DNA of 64,000 nucleotides from the NCBI RefSeq assembly GCF_022549785.1, contig NZ_JAKZGO010000001.1, positions 534,936 to 598,935 of the forward strand, written 5' to 3'. Source of the DNA: Belliella alkalica (GTDB taxonomy: Bacteria > Bacteroidota > Bacteroidia > Cytophagales > Cyclobacteriaceae). Both the position numbers and the translations under genes were made by a program. This document shows positions 19,101 through 27,497 of this stretch, in pieces. Under the pieces are notes generated by a model that saw nothing but the letters and a program-made list of their open reading frames with translations, was not told where the DNA came from and made no database searches. How positions within the stretch are numbered: position 1 is the first letter of the stretch; every line of letters starts with the position of its first letter.

Positions 19101-22010
19101 TAAAACACTTCTATTGTATTCACTAAGGATACTCAATTGTGCTTTTTGAAAATGCAAGTAATGATTAATCCATTCTTCAAAGCAATCAAAATTATCCTTG
19201 TTGGCTAAAAAACGGCATAATTCCAATGGCATATCTGGCAAACTTCCAACAACTTCTACTACTTGTCTAAATTGCAAGAAATCCTTTTTTGAATTCACAG
19301 AAAATGGGAACTTAATAGCATCCACCACTGCGTCCTGTTTCTTATTTAGATCTGACATTATCTCTATCAAAAACTGACTTTGAGATAAAATAGACTCATT
19401 AATTGACGGGGAATATTGAGTTATTCTTAGATCTTCCAGTGGATTCTCACTGGGATGAACAACTATCTTTGCCAAAGACTGGAACTGGGGCAACCAATCT
19501 GTCCATTCTTGCCATTGCTTAAAATTTAATTTTTCTAGAATCAGCTGTGGAATCAAATTCCTTCCAAAACTATATTCCTCAAAATCCTGTAATGCAGTAA
19601 TACTTTCATACAAACTCCAGCCAATAGGTTGAATTTCGTGAAGTACATCGACATATTTGCTTATAGCCTGCTTGGCAGTATCAAGTCTTTCTGATTCTTG
19701 AATATAATCAGCAGATTTAGCTAATCTGTTTGATTCCAAAGATTTGGATAACTGCTCCAAAACGTCTGATTTCCTTGATCTATTGGAATGCAACTCCAAA
19801 GAAAATGCCCCCAAACCTATCTGCTCTAGCCTCTTGTGAACTACATCAAGTGCTGCCTTTTTTGCCGCTACAAACAACACTCTTTTTCCATTAAACAAAG
19901 CATCTGCAATAATATTGGTAATGGTCTGAGATTTGCCTGTACCAGGAGGTCCGTGCAGTATAAAACTATGCCCTCTGCTTGCTGTCAATACTGCTTCCAT
20001 TTGGGATACATCTGCAGGAATCGGTAATGCAATGGACTTGGACTCGATGCCGTCGATATTTACTCCTTCAATACCTTCCTTATCACTACTAAAAACTAAC
20101 TTTCCCTCTACTAAACTCCTGACTATTTCACTTTTCAGAATATCATCTGAATGCGAAACTATGTCCTTCCATAGAATAAGTTTGTTGAATGAAAAATTCC
20201 CCAATACCAATTGCTCCTCTACGTCCCAGCCTTTCATCTGCATCACAGATCTTCTCAATAACCCCATGACTTTGGCTACATCAACCCCTTTATCATCATA
20301 TGGCAACTGCTCCAACGCCCCTAAATTCAATTCATATTCTTGGCGAAGAAATTCTACCAAGGTAATGTTGATCATAGTCTCTTCCTCTCGACTTTTGAGT
20401 GTAAACTTACTATTGATAGATCTTCGCTGTAGCTCTACTGGCACTAATAAAATAGGAGAAAAACGTGGTTGATCAGGCGTTTTTCGGTCATACCACTTTA
20501 GCAACCCTACAGCTAAATACAAAGTACTTGAACCATTTTCTTCAATAGATTGCTTTGCGTTTTTATGAATATAGGTCAGAATGTTATCAAGGTCTTGCTG
20601 ATGATAATGCGTCAACAAGCGATTAGATTTCAGTTCTTCACTAGCCAATTGAAAAAGAGGAGAAGAACTATGCAATGGTGGAGAAAAATAATTGTATTTG
20701 CGCTGCACTTCCGCTTGCTGATTTGGCATAATGGAAAAGGTCTTACCTTCTGACAATGTATCTTCGAAATGACTGATATCTACATCTACCAATTGCAGCA
20801 TATTCCGTGTCATCCGCAAGTTGAGCAGATTATTTCGAAGAGATAAATCCAGAAGATTTCTCTCCCATATTTTTTGTTTGGTTTTACCAGTATTGTCTTC
20901 TAGCAAGTCATCCTTGTAGATAGTCCCAATATCAAATTTTTTATCAGACTTGCTGTAAGCATCTTTTATCAATTCCCCTTGGTCTAATATCACCTCACCC
21001 GATTCATTGATCAAAGGCAAAGGACGAATGAAGGCAGTTCTCGCTCTCTTAATATCTACTGACAATTGAAAATCTTCTTTTTGAATCAATTGTGATTCTC
21101 CTGAAGCCAATGCGTCACTAAACTTCATAGCTGTACCCAGACAGACACTTGTAGCTTCAAAAGCAACTATTTCACGAATACCCTTCGAAAGACGTTTGGT
21201 GATGGCCGATTTATCATCATTAATGATCTCAGGAAATTTATCATCATGAAGCCAGCATCCTACGAAGGCATGCCCCTCTACTAAAATCAAAATCGGATTA
21301 AGATTTACTGCTTCCAAACAAGCCGCAAAGAGTAAAGTCAAATCAATACAATTTCCAAATTTTTCTTTCTGAATAGTACTCAGAAGCCTCAATCTTTGTC
21401 CCCTCTCTTCATAGCTTGGGGGCAAAGCACTATAGGCAATTTCTTCACTTTGTATAGCTGAATATATAGCAGAGATTATCTGCAATACGCGCTCAACATC
21501 TTGTGACTGATATCCTTCAAATGCAGTTATCAAACCCTGCTTTTCCAATATTGCAATTGCTTTTCTTTTGATCTGATAGACAAATGGATGGTTGGGTGTC
21601 ACATATGATGCAATCAACTCAGGGAGTACTTGGAATCCACCAAAAAATTCAATTGGGTGAATTTCTACAGCAAAAGTGTCAACTTGAGAGAGGATGTCAT
21701 TTTCCAAAACCTCTATTGTGATTACCGATTTTTCTGTTTCTGACAACTTGGAAAGGAAATCTCTGTTGATACTCAATGTTTCCAATGGAATACCTAAGTC
21801 ACTTTCAGCAGGAATGTAAGGAACAGAAAATTCAAAAGGTTTGATAAATTCAAGATCTGCTGATATCCTAATTACTATGCTGCCCGAGTCTATATCAGAA
21901 GTATTTTCTATTATCAAATTTCTGATTAGTTTTTTATTATTCAAATACATGGAAATGTTCAGAAAAGGAAGCACTTCTTTGTGTATTACAAAATTATTTT
22001 GCCCATTCAT
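16164..22010 (-). CDS. DUF4011 helicase with C-terminal nuclease and DUF3320 domains (Hhe-like)
   Basis: Very large protein (1948 residues), probably antiviral. An N-terminal beta-rich region (1-120) leads to a transglutaminase-like segment with FGNCIDLTLLFAAC (Cys221) and VEGHAFVGCWL (His247). DUF4011 starts near 375 (WERNLLDLSLRNNLLNLR). Superfamily 1 helicase: Walker A GPPGTGKSQT with Lys693, a long helical insertion, Walker B FDEASQLP at Asp1324-Glu1325, then motifs including GDERDIILFSIGYA and NVAITRARNEM. Next comes a Vsr/MTES_1575-like nuclease fold (EYILGIVLDGHHYL to LGWNIHRLWTMDWY), and a DUF3320 domain near 1790-1840. The layout matches the single-gene defence system called Hhe (DUF4011-helicase-Vsr); that assignment is from memory. 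The start is an ATG with an open leader. Confidence 0.85.
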   Translation of the reverse strand: MNGQNNFVIHKEVLPFLNISMYLNNKKLIRNLIIENTSDIDSGSIVIRISADLEFIKPFEFSVPYIPAESDLGIPLETLSINRDFLSKLSETEKSVITIEVLENDILSQVDTFAVEIHPIEFFGGFQVLPELIASYVTPNHPFVYQIKRKAIAILEKQGLITAFEGYQSQDVERVLQIISAIYSAIQSEEIAYSALPPSYEERGQRLRLLSTIQKEKFGNCIDLTLLFAACLEAVNLNPILILVEGHAFVGCWLHDDKFPEIINDDKSAITKRLSKGIREIVAFEATSVCLGTAMKFSDALASGESQLIQKEDFQLSVDIKRARTAFIRPLPLINESGEVILDQGELIKDAYSKSDKKFDIGTIYKDDLLEDNTGKTKQKIWERNLLDLSLRNNLLNLRMTRNMLQLVDVDISHFEDTLSEGKTFSIMPNQQAEVQRKYNYFSPPLHSSSPLFQLASEELKSNRLLTHYHQQDLDNILTYIHKNAKQSIEENGSSTLYLAVGLLKWYDRKTPDQPRFSPILLVPVELQRRSINSKFTLKSREEETMINITLVEFLRQEYELNLGALEQLPYDDKGVDVAKVMGLLRRSVMQMKGWDVEEQLVLGNFSFNKLILWKDIVSHSDDILKSEIVRSLVEGKLVFSSDKEGIEGVNIDGIESKSIALPIPADVSQMEAVLTASRGHSFILHGPPGTGKSQTITNIIADALFNGKRVLFVAAKKAALDVVHKRLEQIGLGAFSLELHSNRSRKSDVLEQLSKSLESNRLAKSADYIQESERLDTAKQAISKYVDVLHEIQPIGWSLYESITALQDFEEYSFGRNLIPQLILEKLNFKQWQEWTDWLPQFQSLAKIVVHPSENPLEDLRITQYSPSINESILSQSQFLIEIMSDLNKKQDAVVDAIKFPFSVNSKKDFLQFRQVVEVVGSLPDMPLELCRFLANKDNFDCFEEWINHYLHFQKAQLSILSEYNRSVLDLDLTSIELEWKQAKQRWLLGQWLQKNRIKKQVAIHKNTVIKSDLEIEKLFSENRQLKEVQRILQQNRFLEVTKSLKNLFKEDQTDIDQIKGRAHSFRNLAQHMRHWGAHALSQWMHVFNNLEYQYTGEVFFPNSKLCKDFLHQSEKFEKAEDDFEALVGITFEDELDWIDQAKGQLAEIQKHLPELKTWMNFVQVSNQGKSMHLQWLIDAYYNKSCDHDSLHAYFHYTVHRSIAEQVISKSETLSLFNVNLFESKIEQYKKIAIDFRNLTISELRSKLASNLPSTSIEAMQSSEIGILQRAIKNRGRGMSIRKLFDQVPNLLPRLAPCMLMSPISVAQYFDVDLNHFDLVIFDEASQLPTCEAISALARAKQAIIVGDPKQMPPTSFFNTIKLDEENMDVEDLESILDDCLSLSVPSKYLLRHYRSKHESLIAFSNVNFYENKLLTFPSADDLNRKVQFQHVKGFYDKGKTRTNVNEADAIIDYLRSHYNDPLRRKLSIGVVTFSQTQQNLVEDRLQELFMSDIKLEEYANESSEPLFVKNLENVQGDERDIILFSIGYAPDKDGKLSMNFGPLNRNGGWRRLNVAITRARNEMLVFATLKSDQIDLSRTSSEGVAGLKAFLNFAEKGHLMIRPEDILSNQSKKHLSKAISKKLIAKGLSVKCNVGTSNFKVDIAIVHPEKPQEYILGIVLDGHHYLNAQTTNDREMVMPSMLKSLGWNIHRLWTMDWYENSSKLVDGIIEKVEILQKYKGNIPTENDFQSKESNEINIDRSLSIDEEDYSEEIIIEENLLRTPYVSHKITPMSFANIETIYDDTYRDKIKKQVLETVEVESPISKAYLFKKILQVWNIGRSSSKLDNHLESIINELSINKVMHHQPFYWNSRQKEGLTHYRISESGKRNMEDIAPEEILVALEEVVIHNLSIEEEELLRYLSRTFGFAKVGKQIEVLLRYVIDMAISNGKVKRESGRILLSKKHID

Positions 22011-22252
22011 ATGATGAAAATTTGTCTTTCAATTGTTCCCAATTAACTGAGATAGATAATGAAATAAGAGAATGCTGCTTGAATATTTGAATACCAATTA
22101 CCCCAAGCTAGATTTCATATAAAGTGAAAAATTCCAACAAATAGATTGTCTGAATAAAATCAACCTCCTAAACTAATCTTATCTAACTAATAAAAAAACA
22201 GTAACTTAAAGAAAATAAAAAACCGAATAAAAATGACAATAAAAATTTGACT

Positions 22253-23041
22253 TTAACTGAGGTTTTTTACGGAAACACAACCAAACCCTAGAGAATTTTG
22301 AGTACCAAACCCACCATAATATCCTAATTCTTGTAATAATGGTGAAGCTATAAGTTTAAAATCATACTGATAAGCTGTAAGTTTGATAGGATCCGTTTCA
22401 AAATCATTGAATACAACTCCACGCTTTTGAATTTCAGAAATTGGTTCAAAAACAATTTCAGGACAATAATCTTCTAATTTTTGAAGCTTTTTGAGCTCAG
22501 GGAAAAAGCTCGAAAATTTTTTCAATAATTGATTTTTAAATAAACCCGCATATTTGATATCATTAGGGGAAACATAATCCATTTCACCTTTATCGGTTTT
22601 ATTTACCAAAAATACTGGTGTGACTGCTTTATAAATCATTTCATCTTTAAAATCTACTTTGGGTATTTCCTCTAAATCATGAATACTATATTCCACAATC
22701 TCATTAGAGCTTACAAAGTTGATTCTTTGTCCCTTTAGTAAATCTACAATGTAATCACATGTACTGGAATCAACTAAAATCCTCATATCTAAGCTAGCAT
22801 TTTCACCTATATGCGTAAAAAGCTCACTTTCGATATCCTCGAGAAAAAAATCAAAATCCAAATTTGAAAAAGTAAAAGGATAGAAGCGCTTCGAACAAGC
22901 TTGATCCCCATAAATACTCTGCATAGAAGATTTATCAGCTTGTTCAAGTATATTTTCCAAGGCGGCAGACAACTGATACTGATAACTTCGAGAAATTTTG
23001 TTATTCGAACTACCTCTTTTTAGTTTAATTAAAAATTGCAT
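22253..23041 (-). CDS. cas6: Solitary Cas6-like CRISPR endoribonuclease
   Basis: Cas6-type RAMP protein of 262 residues; Cas6 proteins cut precursor CRISPR RNA in the repeat. Support: a C-terminal glycine-rich loop GGFGTQNSLGFGCV (243-256) in the exact position and spacing of the family signature, and an N-terminal KRFYPFTFS block (51-59), matching the FTFS motif of Cas6. The helix upstream, where most Cas6 proteins have a catalytic His, reads IYGDQACS with Tyr44 and no His, so cleavage activity is uncertain. No cas1, cas2, effector gene or repeat array occurs in the window. It lies 242 bases upstream of the DUF4011 helicase on the same strand. Confidence 0.8.
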   Translation of the reverse strand: MQFLIKLKRGSSNNKISRSYQYQLSAALENILEQADKSSMQSIYGDQACSKRFYPFTFSNLDFDFFLEDIESELFTHIGENASLDMRILVDSSTCDYIVDLLKGQRINFVSSNEIVEYSIHDLEEIPKVDFKDEMIYKAVTPVFLVNKTDKGEMDYVSPNDIKYAGLFKNQLLKKFSSFFPELKKLQKLEDYCPEIVFEPISEIQKRGVVFNDFETDPIKLTAYQYDFKLIASPLLQELGYYGGFGTQNSLGFGCVSVKNLS

Positions 23042-23273
23042 AATTCACTTTTTAAATGAGAATGCAACTTAGGTACAAATATGCTGATATAAAATACCAA
23101 CTACAGGGTATTTTTTACATTAGAAAGAAGATTTTTAATATAATAATCCACTTTTGTAAGTATAGATTAGATTATGGACATTCTGAATTATGACAGTAAT
23201 AATTTTGAAGCTCACTACCACCATTTTATGACAATTACCATATTGACAATGCTCAAACCTGAATTTTGTTTAA

Positions 23274-23281
23274 TATCTTTG
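23274..23281 (+). promoter_or_regulatory. Candidate -7 box for tetR-family gene
   Basis: TATCTTTG matches the Bacteroidota -7 consensus TAnnTTTG and lies 30 bases before the ATG at 23311, giving a leader of about 22 bases. A good -33 element at the usual distance is not obvious. Confidence 0.4.
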
Positions 23282-23310
23282 AACTCAATTCAAAAGAAAC
23301 TCTTTAAATC

Positions 23311-24012
23311 ATGGGTGCACAAGAAAGAACGCAAAAAGAAAAGTTAATACTTGAATCTGCAATAAGACTTTTTAAAGAAAAAGGGTATCATGCGACCAAA
23401 ATGGATGATGTTGCCAAAGGTGCCAAAATATCCAAAGGGCTCACTTATTTTTACTATAAAAACAAAGAAGATCTATATATGGCTGTCACTAGAAAAGCTT
23501 TCGAAGGACTAAAGGATGTATTTCGAGATGTATTTCGTTCAAAAGGTAAAAACGGGATGCAAATGCTGATTGATTTGGTTCAAAAATATTTGGACTATAG
23601 TCTCGAAAACAGAATGTACTATGATGCCATTCTCAATTTCTTGGGTGTATTAAGTCTATACAATGATGAACATACGAGAGAAAAAATCGATCCTAAAATC
23701 CTTGAAAGTGTTCACTTCCAAAAATTGCTAGATATCCATCATGATTGCGGAAAATTTGGAATTCAAATGGTTTCCCAAGGCATTAAGGACGGAAGTATAA
23801 GGCCCGAATTACAACCTGAAATTACATTTTACACCATTTGGAGCATGCTTATAGGATATGAAAGACTAAGTGGACCTGTAAATTATGAAAACAAAGAAAT
23901 AAAAATCCACATTGACAATTGGAAACCTGGGTTCATTAGGTTGATGCAAGATATGCTTAAGGGAACTATCCAAGCAACAAAACCAAACATCGTTCAGGGT
24001 AGCTTATTTTAG
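23311..24012 (+). CDS. TetR/AcrR family transcriptional regulator
   Basis: DNA-binding repressor of 233 residues. The N-terminal helix-turn-helix shows the family pattern AIRLFKEKGYHATKMDDVAKGAKISKG followed by FYYKNKEDLY (about residues 15-58). The remaining 170 residues are helical and would form the ligand-binding and dimer domain. The ligand is unknown. It is divergent from cas6 (269 bases between starts) and followed after 28 bases by an acetyltransferase, which may be in the same transcript. The ATG start is the only one giving a complete first helix. Targets could include itself or the neighbouring genes; no palindromic operator was identified with confidence. Confidence 0.88.
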   Translation: MGAQERTQKEKLILESAIRLFKEKGYHATKMDDVAKGAKISKGLTYFYYKNKEDLYMAVTRKAFEGLKDVFRDVFRSKGKNGMQMLIDLVQKYLDYSLENRMYYDAILNFLGVLSLYNDEHTREKIDPKILESVHFQKLLDIHHDCGKFGIQMVSQGIKDGSIRPELQPEITFYTIWSMLIGYERLSGPVNYENKEIKIHIDNWKPGFIRLMQDMLKGTIQATKPNIVQGSLF

Positions 24013-24040
24013 AAACAATTAACAAACAGATTACAAACTA

Positions 24041-24487
24041 TTGGAAAATCATAATTTTAAGATAATCCCTTACTCAAGTGACTTGAGAGGACAATTGATT
24101 GATGTTTGGGAAAAATCTGTACTGGCCACACATACATTTTTAAAACGATCAGATTTTGAATCAATTAAGATATTGGTTCAGACGATGGACTTTGGTGAAC
24201 TTGATGTTTTTTGTTTAACCGAAGAAGAAGAAATGCTAGGTTTTATTGGAATTTATGACTTCAAAATTGAAATGCTATTTTTGTCACCCGATTACATTGG
24301 CAAAAACTTAGGAAGGATGCTGCTTGAATATGCATTGACTGAATTGAAAGCTAATAAAGTAGATGTCAACGAACAAAATATTCATGCAGTGGGATTTTAT
24401 CAGAAATTTGGATTTGTCGAGTATGAAAGATCTGAACTGGATGATCAAGGGAATCCTTTTCCAATTTTGAGAATGGAAAAGAAGTGA
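24041..24487 (+). CDS. GNAT acetyltransferase, YjaB-like
   Basis: Acetyl-CoA-dependent N-acetyltransferase of 148 residues. It follows Escherichia coli YjaB closely in layout: VWEKSVLATHTFL near the N-terminus, LFLSPDYIGKNLGRMLLEYAL as the acetyl-CoA loop (the usual R/QxxGxG/A is here IGKNLG), then VNEQNIHAVGFYQKFGF and ERSELDDQGNPFP at the C-terminus. The acceptor substrate is unknown. No ATG exists near the expected start; a TTG at 24041 gives a normal N-terminus, so a TTG start is called with moderate certainty. It lies 28 bases after the TetR gene. Confidence 0.85.
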   Translation: MENHNFKIIPYSSDLRGQLIDVWEKSVLATHTFLKRSDFESIKILVQTMDFGELDVFCLTEEEEMLGFIGIYDFKIEMLFLSPDYIGKNLGRMLLEYALTELKANKVDVNEQNIHAVGFYQKFGFVEYERSELDDQGNPFPILRMEKK

Positions 24488-24587
24488 TGATTGAAGCTGA
24501 ATTCATTCAATTTCACATATCCTTGCTCAAGGAAAAAATAGGCTATTTTAAGTTTTACATAAGTGGTTCTATCCTAGTGGGATGATT

Positions 24588-24609
24588 TAATATTTTTACG
24601 TAAATATTA
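24588..24609. promoter_or_regulatory. Inverted repeat before the S9 peptidase gene
   Basis: TAATATTT and AAATATTA form 8-base arms around a 6-base centre, 10 bases before the ATG at 24620. AT-only arms are weak evidence in this AT-rich genome. It could be an operator or chance. Confidence 0.25.
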
Positions 24610-24619
24610 AATACACTTT

Positions 24620-27100
24620 ATGAAGAAAATATACGCTTTTCTCGTGTTTTTCATTTCTATAGGAATTGCAGAAGCACAAGAATCACCCACAAAAGGAAAT
24701 TATGAACTCGCATCAAAATTTTCTCCAGAAAAAGTCAGAAAGATGGTATTCACAACTGATGTGGATCCACATTGGTTAAAAAAATCCGATCGGTTTTGGT
24801 ACACCTACGAAACTTCTAATGGCAAAAATTGGTATATCGTAGACCCAGCTGCTAAGACCAAAAGGGAATTTTTTGACAAAGATAAATTAGCAGCTGAGCT
24901 AACAAAAATTGTTAAAGACCCATTTGATGGACAACACCTGAACATTACGAGCTTAAAGTTTCTGGAAGACGAAAACACTATTCAATTCAAAATCAAAAGC
25001 ACCCAAGATGTATTAAAGAAGGATTGGGATGAAATCAAAGAGAAAAACAAGAGTGCCAAGGATTCTCTTGAGAAAAAGACTTTTGTATTCAGATACAATT
25101 TGCAAAATCAGCAGTTGATTGAGGTCGAAGATCCTGAAGAAGATGCTAAGCGACTGGCTTGGGCAAATATTTCTCCAGATTCTTCCAAAGTTGTGTTTGC
25201 CAAACATGACAACCTTTTTTGGATGGACAAGGAAAATTTCCTGAAGGCAGTAAAAGATGAAAAAGACAGCACCATCGTAGAGAATCAACTGACAGAAGAT
25301 GGAGAAAAAGACTTTTCTTATGGAGGTGGTCGTGGAGAAGACAATGTAGATGAAGAAAAGAATAAAGACAAAAGAAAACGCGCAGGTGTAATTTGGTCTG
25401 AAAATAGCAAACAGTTTATTTTTACAAGATCAGATGTAAGAAAAGTGAAAGATCTATGGGTAATTCAGAACACAAAAGACCCAAGACCTACTTTGGAAAC
25501 CTATAAGTATGCCATGCCAGGTGAGAAAGAACAGCCTATCACAGATCTGATGCATTACTCTTTTGATTCCAAGGAAATGTCCAAGCTAGATGTGAACACC
25601 TTTAAGGATCAAACGATTGGGTTGTATACAGCATCCAGACTCAAGGTCAGTAGAGATGATGACTTTACGCCAATCACATGGTTGGGGGACGAAAACAGCT
25701 TTTATTTCTCTATAACTTCCCGAGATCTCAAGAAGATAGATATTGTCCGTTGGAATATTTCTGAAGGGTCAAAAACCGTCGTAATTGAAGAAAGAAGCAA
25801 CACATATATTGACATCAACAAACCAGAGCTTATTAATAATGGAAATGAAATAATCCATTGGTCAGAAAGAGACGGTTGGGGACATTACTATCTTTATGAT
25901 AAAAATGGAAACCTAAAGAGACAGCTTACATCAGGCCCTTTTCATTCTGACAGGATTGCTACTATAGATGAAAAAGGTAGGTTTCTATACTTTATAGCCA
26001 ACGGAAAAGAAACAGGTGAAGATCCTTATTACGAGCATCTTTACAAAGTCAGCTTAAACGGTGGAGCTATTACTTTATTGAATCCTGGTGATTTCAATCA
26101 CAGCCCCTCAACCAATGACAAAGGGAATTACTTTGTGAATAACTATTCAAGAGTAAATACAATTCCTGCCTCATCGCTGCATGACAATACCGGAAAGAAA
26201 ATCATGGATTTGGAAGAAGCAGATTTGTCCAATCTTTTTGCTGCAGGATATAAATTTCCTGAAACATTCAAATTCAAAGCTGATGATGGAATCACAGACT
26301 TGTATGGTGTGATGTACAAGCCTTTTGACTTCGATTCTACAAAGATCTATCCAATCATAGAGTATGTATATCCAGGACCTCAAACCGAAGCAGTGAACAA
26401 ATCTTTTAGCAGAGGTTTTGACAGAACAGACCGCTTGGCACAACTTGGCTTTGTGGTAGTGACCATAGGCAACAGAGGCGGTCATCCTGGAAGGTCAAAA
26501 TGGTATCATAACTATGGCTATGGAAATCTTAGGGATTACGGTTTGGCAGACAAAAAAGCAGCAGTAGAACAATTGGCAGATCGTCATCCATATATCGATA
26601 GGAATAGAGTTGGAATCCACGGACATTCTGGAGGTGGATTTATGTCCACTGCAGCCATGTTAGTCTATCCAGATTTCTTCAAAGTAGCGGTTTCTTCAGC
26701 AGGAAATCATGAAAATAATATTTACAACAGATGGTGGTCTGAGAAGCATCATGGTGTTCAGGAATTGATTTCTCCAAAAGGTGATACATCATTCGTTTAT
26801 AAAGTTGAAAAAAATCCAGATTTGGCAAAAAACCTAAAAGGCAAACTTCTATTGGTCACGGGAGATGTTGACAACAACGTACATCCTGCAAACACTATCA
26901 GAATGGCCAATGCATTGATTAAAGCCAACAAGCGTTTTGATTTTATCATCTTACCAGGTCAGAGACATGGATTTGGTGATATGACAGAGTACTTCTTCTG
27001 GAGAATGGGAGATTATTTTGTTCAACACTTATTGGGAGATAACACCCCTCCTCCTACTGATATGCTCGAGGTTCAGCGGGAAAAGGCCTTGACGAAGTAA
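24620..27100 (+). CDS. S9 family peptidase (dipeptidyl-peptidase IV-like)
   Basis: Exported serine peptidase of 826 residues that would remove dipeptides from peptide N-termini in the periplasm. Signal peptide of about 19 residues ending AEAQ. An N-terminal beta-propeller domain (about 80-560) is followed by an alpha/beta hydrolase domain (about 590-810). The triad is visible: Ser670 in GHSGGGFM, Asp751 in GDVDNNVHP, and His783 in GQRHGFGD. A charged, Lys/Glu/Asp-rich stretch at about 230-250 (GRGEDNVDEEKNKDKRKR) is an insertion in the propeller. It is monocistronic: an inverted repeat stands before it and a terminator-like hairpin follows at 27291. The start is ATG. Confidence 0.92.
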   Translation: MKKIYAFLVFFISIGIAEAQESPTKGNYELASKFSPEKVRKMVFTTDVDPHWLKKSDRFWYTYETSNGKNWYIVDPAAKTKREFFDKDKLAAELTKIVKDPFDGQHLNITSLKFLEDENTIQFKIKSTQDVLKKDWDEIKEKNKSAKDSLEKKTFVFRYNLQNQQLIEVEDPEEDAKRLAWANISPDSSKVVFAKHDNLFWMDKENFLKAVKDEKDSTIVENQLTEDGEKDFSYGGGRGEDNVDEEKNKDKRKRAGVIWSENSKQFIFTRSDVRKVKDLWVIQNTKDPRPTLETYKYAMPGEKEQPITDLMHYSFDSKEMSKLDVNTFKDQTIGLYTASRLKVSRDDDFTPITWLGDENSFYFSITSRDLKKIDIVRWNISEGSKTVVIEERSNTYIDINKPELINNGNEIIHWSERDGWGHYYLYDKNGNLKRQLTSGPFHSDRIATIDEKGRFLYFIANGKETGEDPYYEHLYKVSLNGGAITLLNPGDFNHSPSTNDKGNYFVNNYSRVNTIPASSLHDNTGKKIMDLEEADLSNLFAAGYKFPETFKFKADDGITDLYGVMYKPFDFDSTKIYPIIEYVYPGPQTEAVNKSFSRGFDRTDRLAQLGFVVVTIGNRGGHPGRSKWYHNYGYGNLRDYGLADKKAAVEQLADRHPYIDRNRVGIHGHSGGGFMSTAAMLVYPDFFKVAVSSAGNHENNIYNRWWSEKHHGVQELISPKGDTSFVYKVEKNPDLAKNLKGKLLLVTGDVDNNVHPANTIRMANALIKANKRFDFIILPGQRHGFGDMTEYFFWRMGDYFVQHLLGDNTPPPTDMLEVQREKALTK

Positions 27101-27112
27101 AATATTATGAGC

Positions 27113-27256
27113 ATCCGCAATTTTGCACCTTCATTATAAATAAGTACTCTAATTTGTGAACATTCATTTACCGACAACTGCCCAAATTGTCTACAAACCA
27201 TGAATCGTTCATTTAGAATCTATTACTTATCTATTACAAGAAAGCGGAAAGTCATA
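27113..27256. repeat. Degenerate intergenic repeat, copy B
   Basis: ATCCGCAATTTTGCAC (27113-27128) and GAAAGCGGAAAGTCATA (27240-27256) repeat the motifs and the 127-base spacing seen at 2228-2371. A short middle block (ACCATGAATCGTTCAT) also resembles ACCACAAATCGATCAT in copy A. It lies just after the S9 peptidase gene. Confidence 0.45.
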
Positions 27257-27290
27257 CAGAAGCACCACAATTAAATGATCTAAAACAAAA

Positions 27291-27320
27291 AATCCCAGCC
27301 ATTTTGGTTGGGATTTTTTT
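27291..27320 (+). terminator. Intrinsic terminator after S9 peptidase gene
   Basis: AATCCCAGCC pairs with GGTTGGGATT (one G-T pair) around a 5-base loop, followed by a T-tract. The distance from the stop codon is about 190 bases, so the repeat element lies inside the transcript. Confidence 0.75.
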
Positions 27321-27353
27321 TATTCATTTTGCAGATTAGAAGTGTATAAATGC

Positions 27354-27497
27354 GATTCAAAATCCATAATTTACCACTTCCACCAATCCACTCAATAACC
27401 TAATCAACTCAATAACTATTCTCTAGAGTTTAGGAGGGTTTGAGGATTAAAATGGGATTCAAAATCCATAATTTACCACTTCCACCAATCCACTCAA
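27354..27497. repeat. 42-bp direct repeat reaching into a gene end
   Basis: Positions 27354-27395 and 27456-27497 are identical over 42 bases (GATTCAAAATCC to CACTCAA), 102 bases apart. The second copy includes the stop codon of the minus-strand reductase gene (27494-27496). This looks like a local tandem duplication of the gene's 3' flank. Confidence 0.8.

Noticed and set aside
23101..23125. Short hairpin near the cas6 promoter as a terminator
   Set aside because: The stem is short and not followed by a convincing T-tract in a sensible direction.
22011..23310. A CRISPR repeat array near the Cas6 gene
   Set aside because: I read both flanks of cas6 (22011-22252 and 23042-23310) and saw no recurring 25-40 base repeat.
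27354..27497. The 42-bp direct repeat as phage or integron attachment sites
   Set aside because: The two copies are only 102 bases apart with no integrase gene near; a local duplication is simpler.
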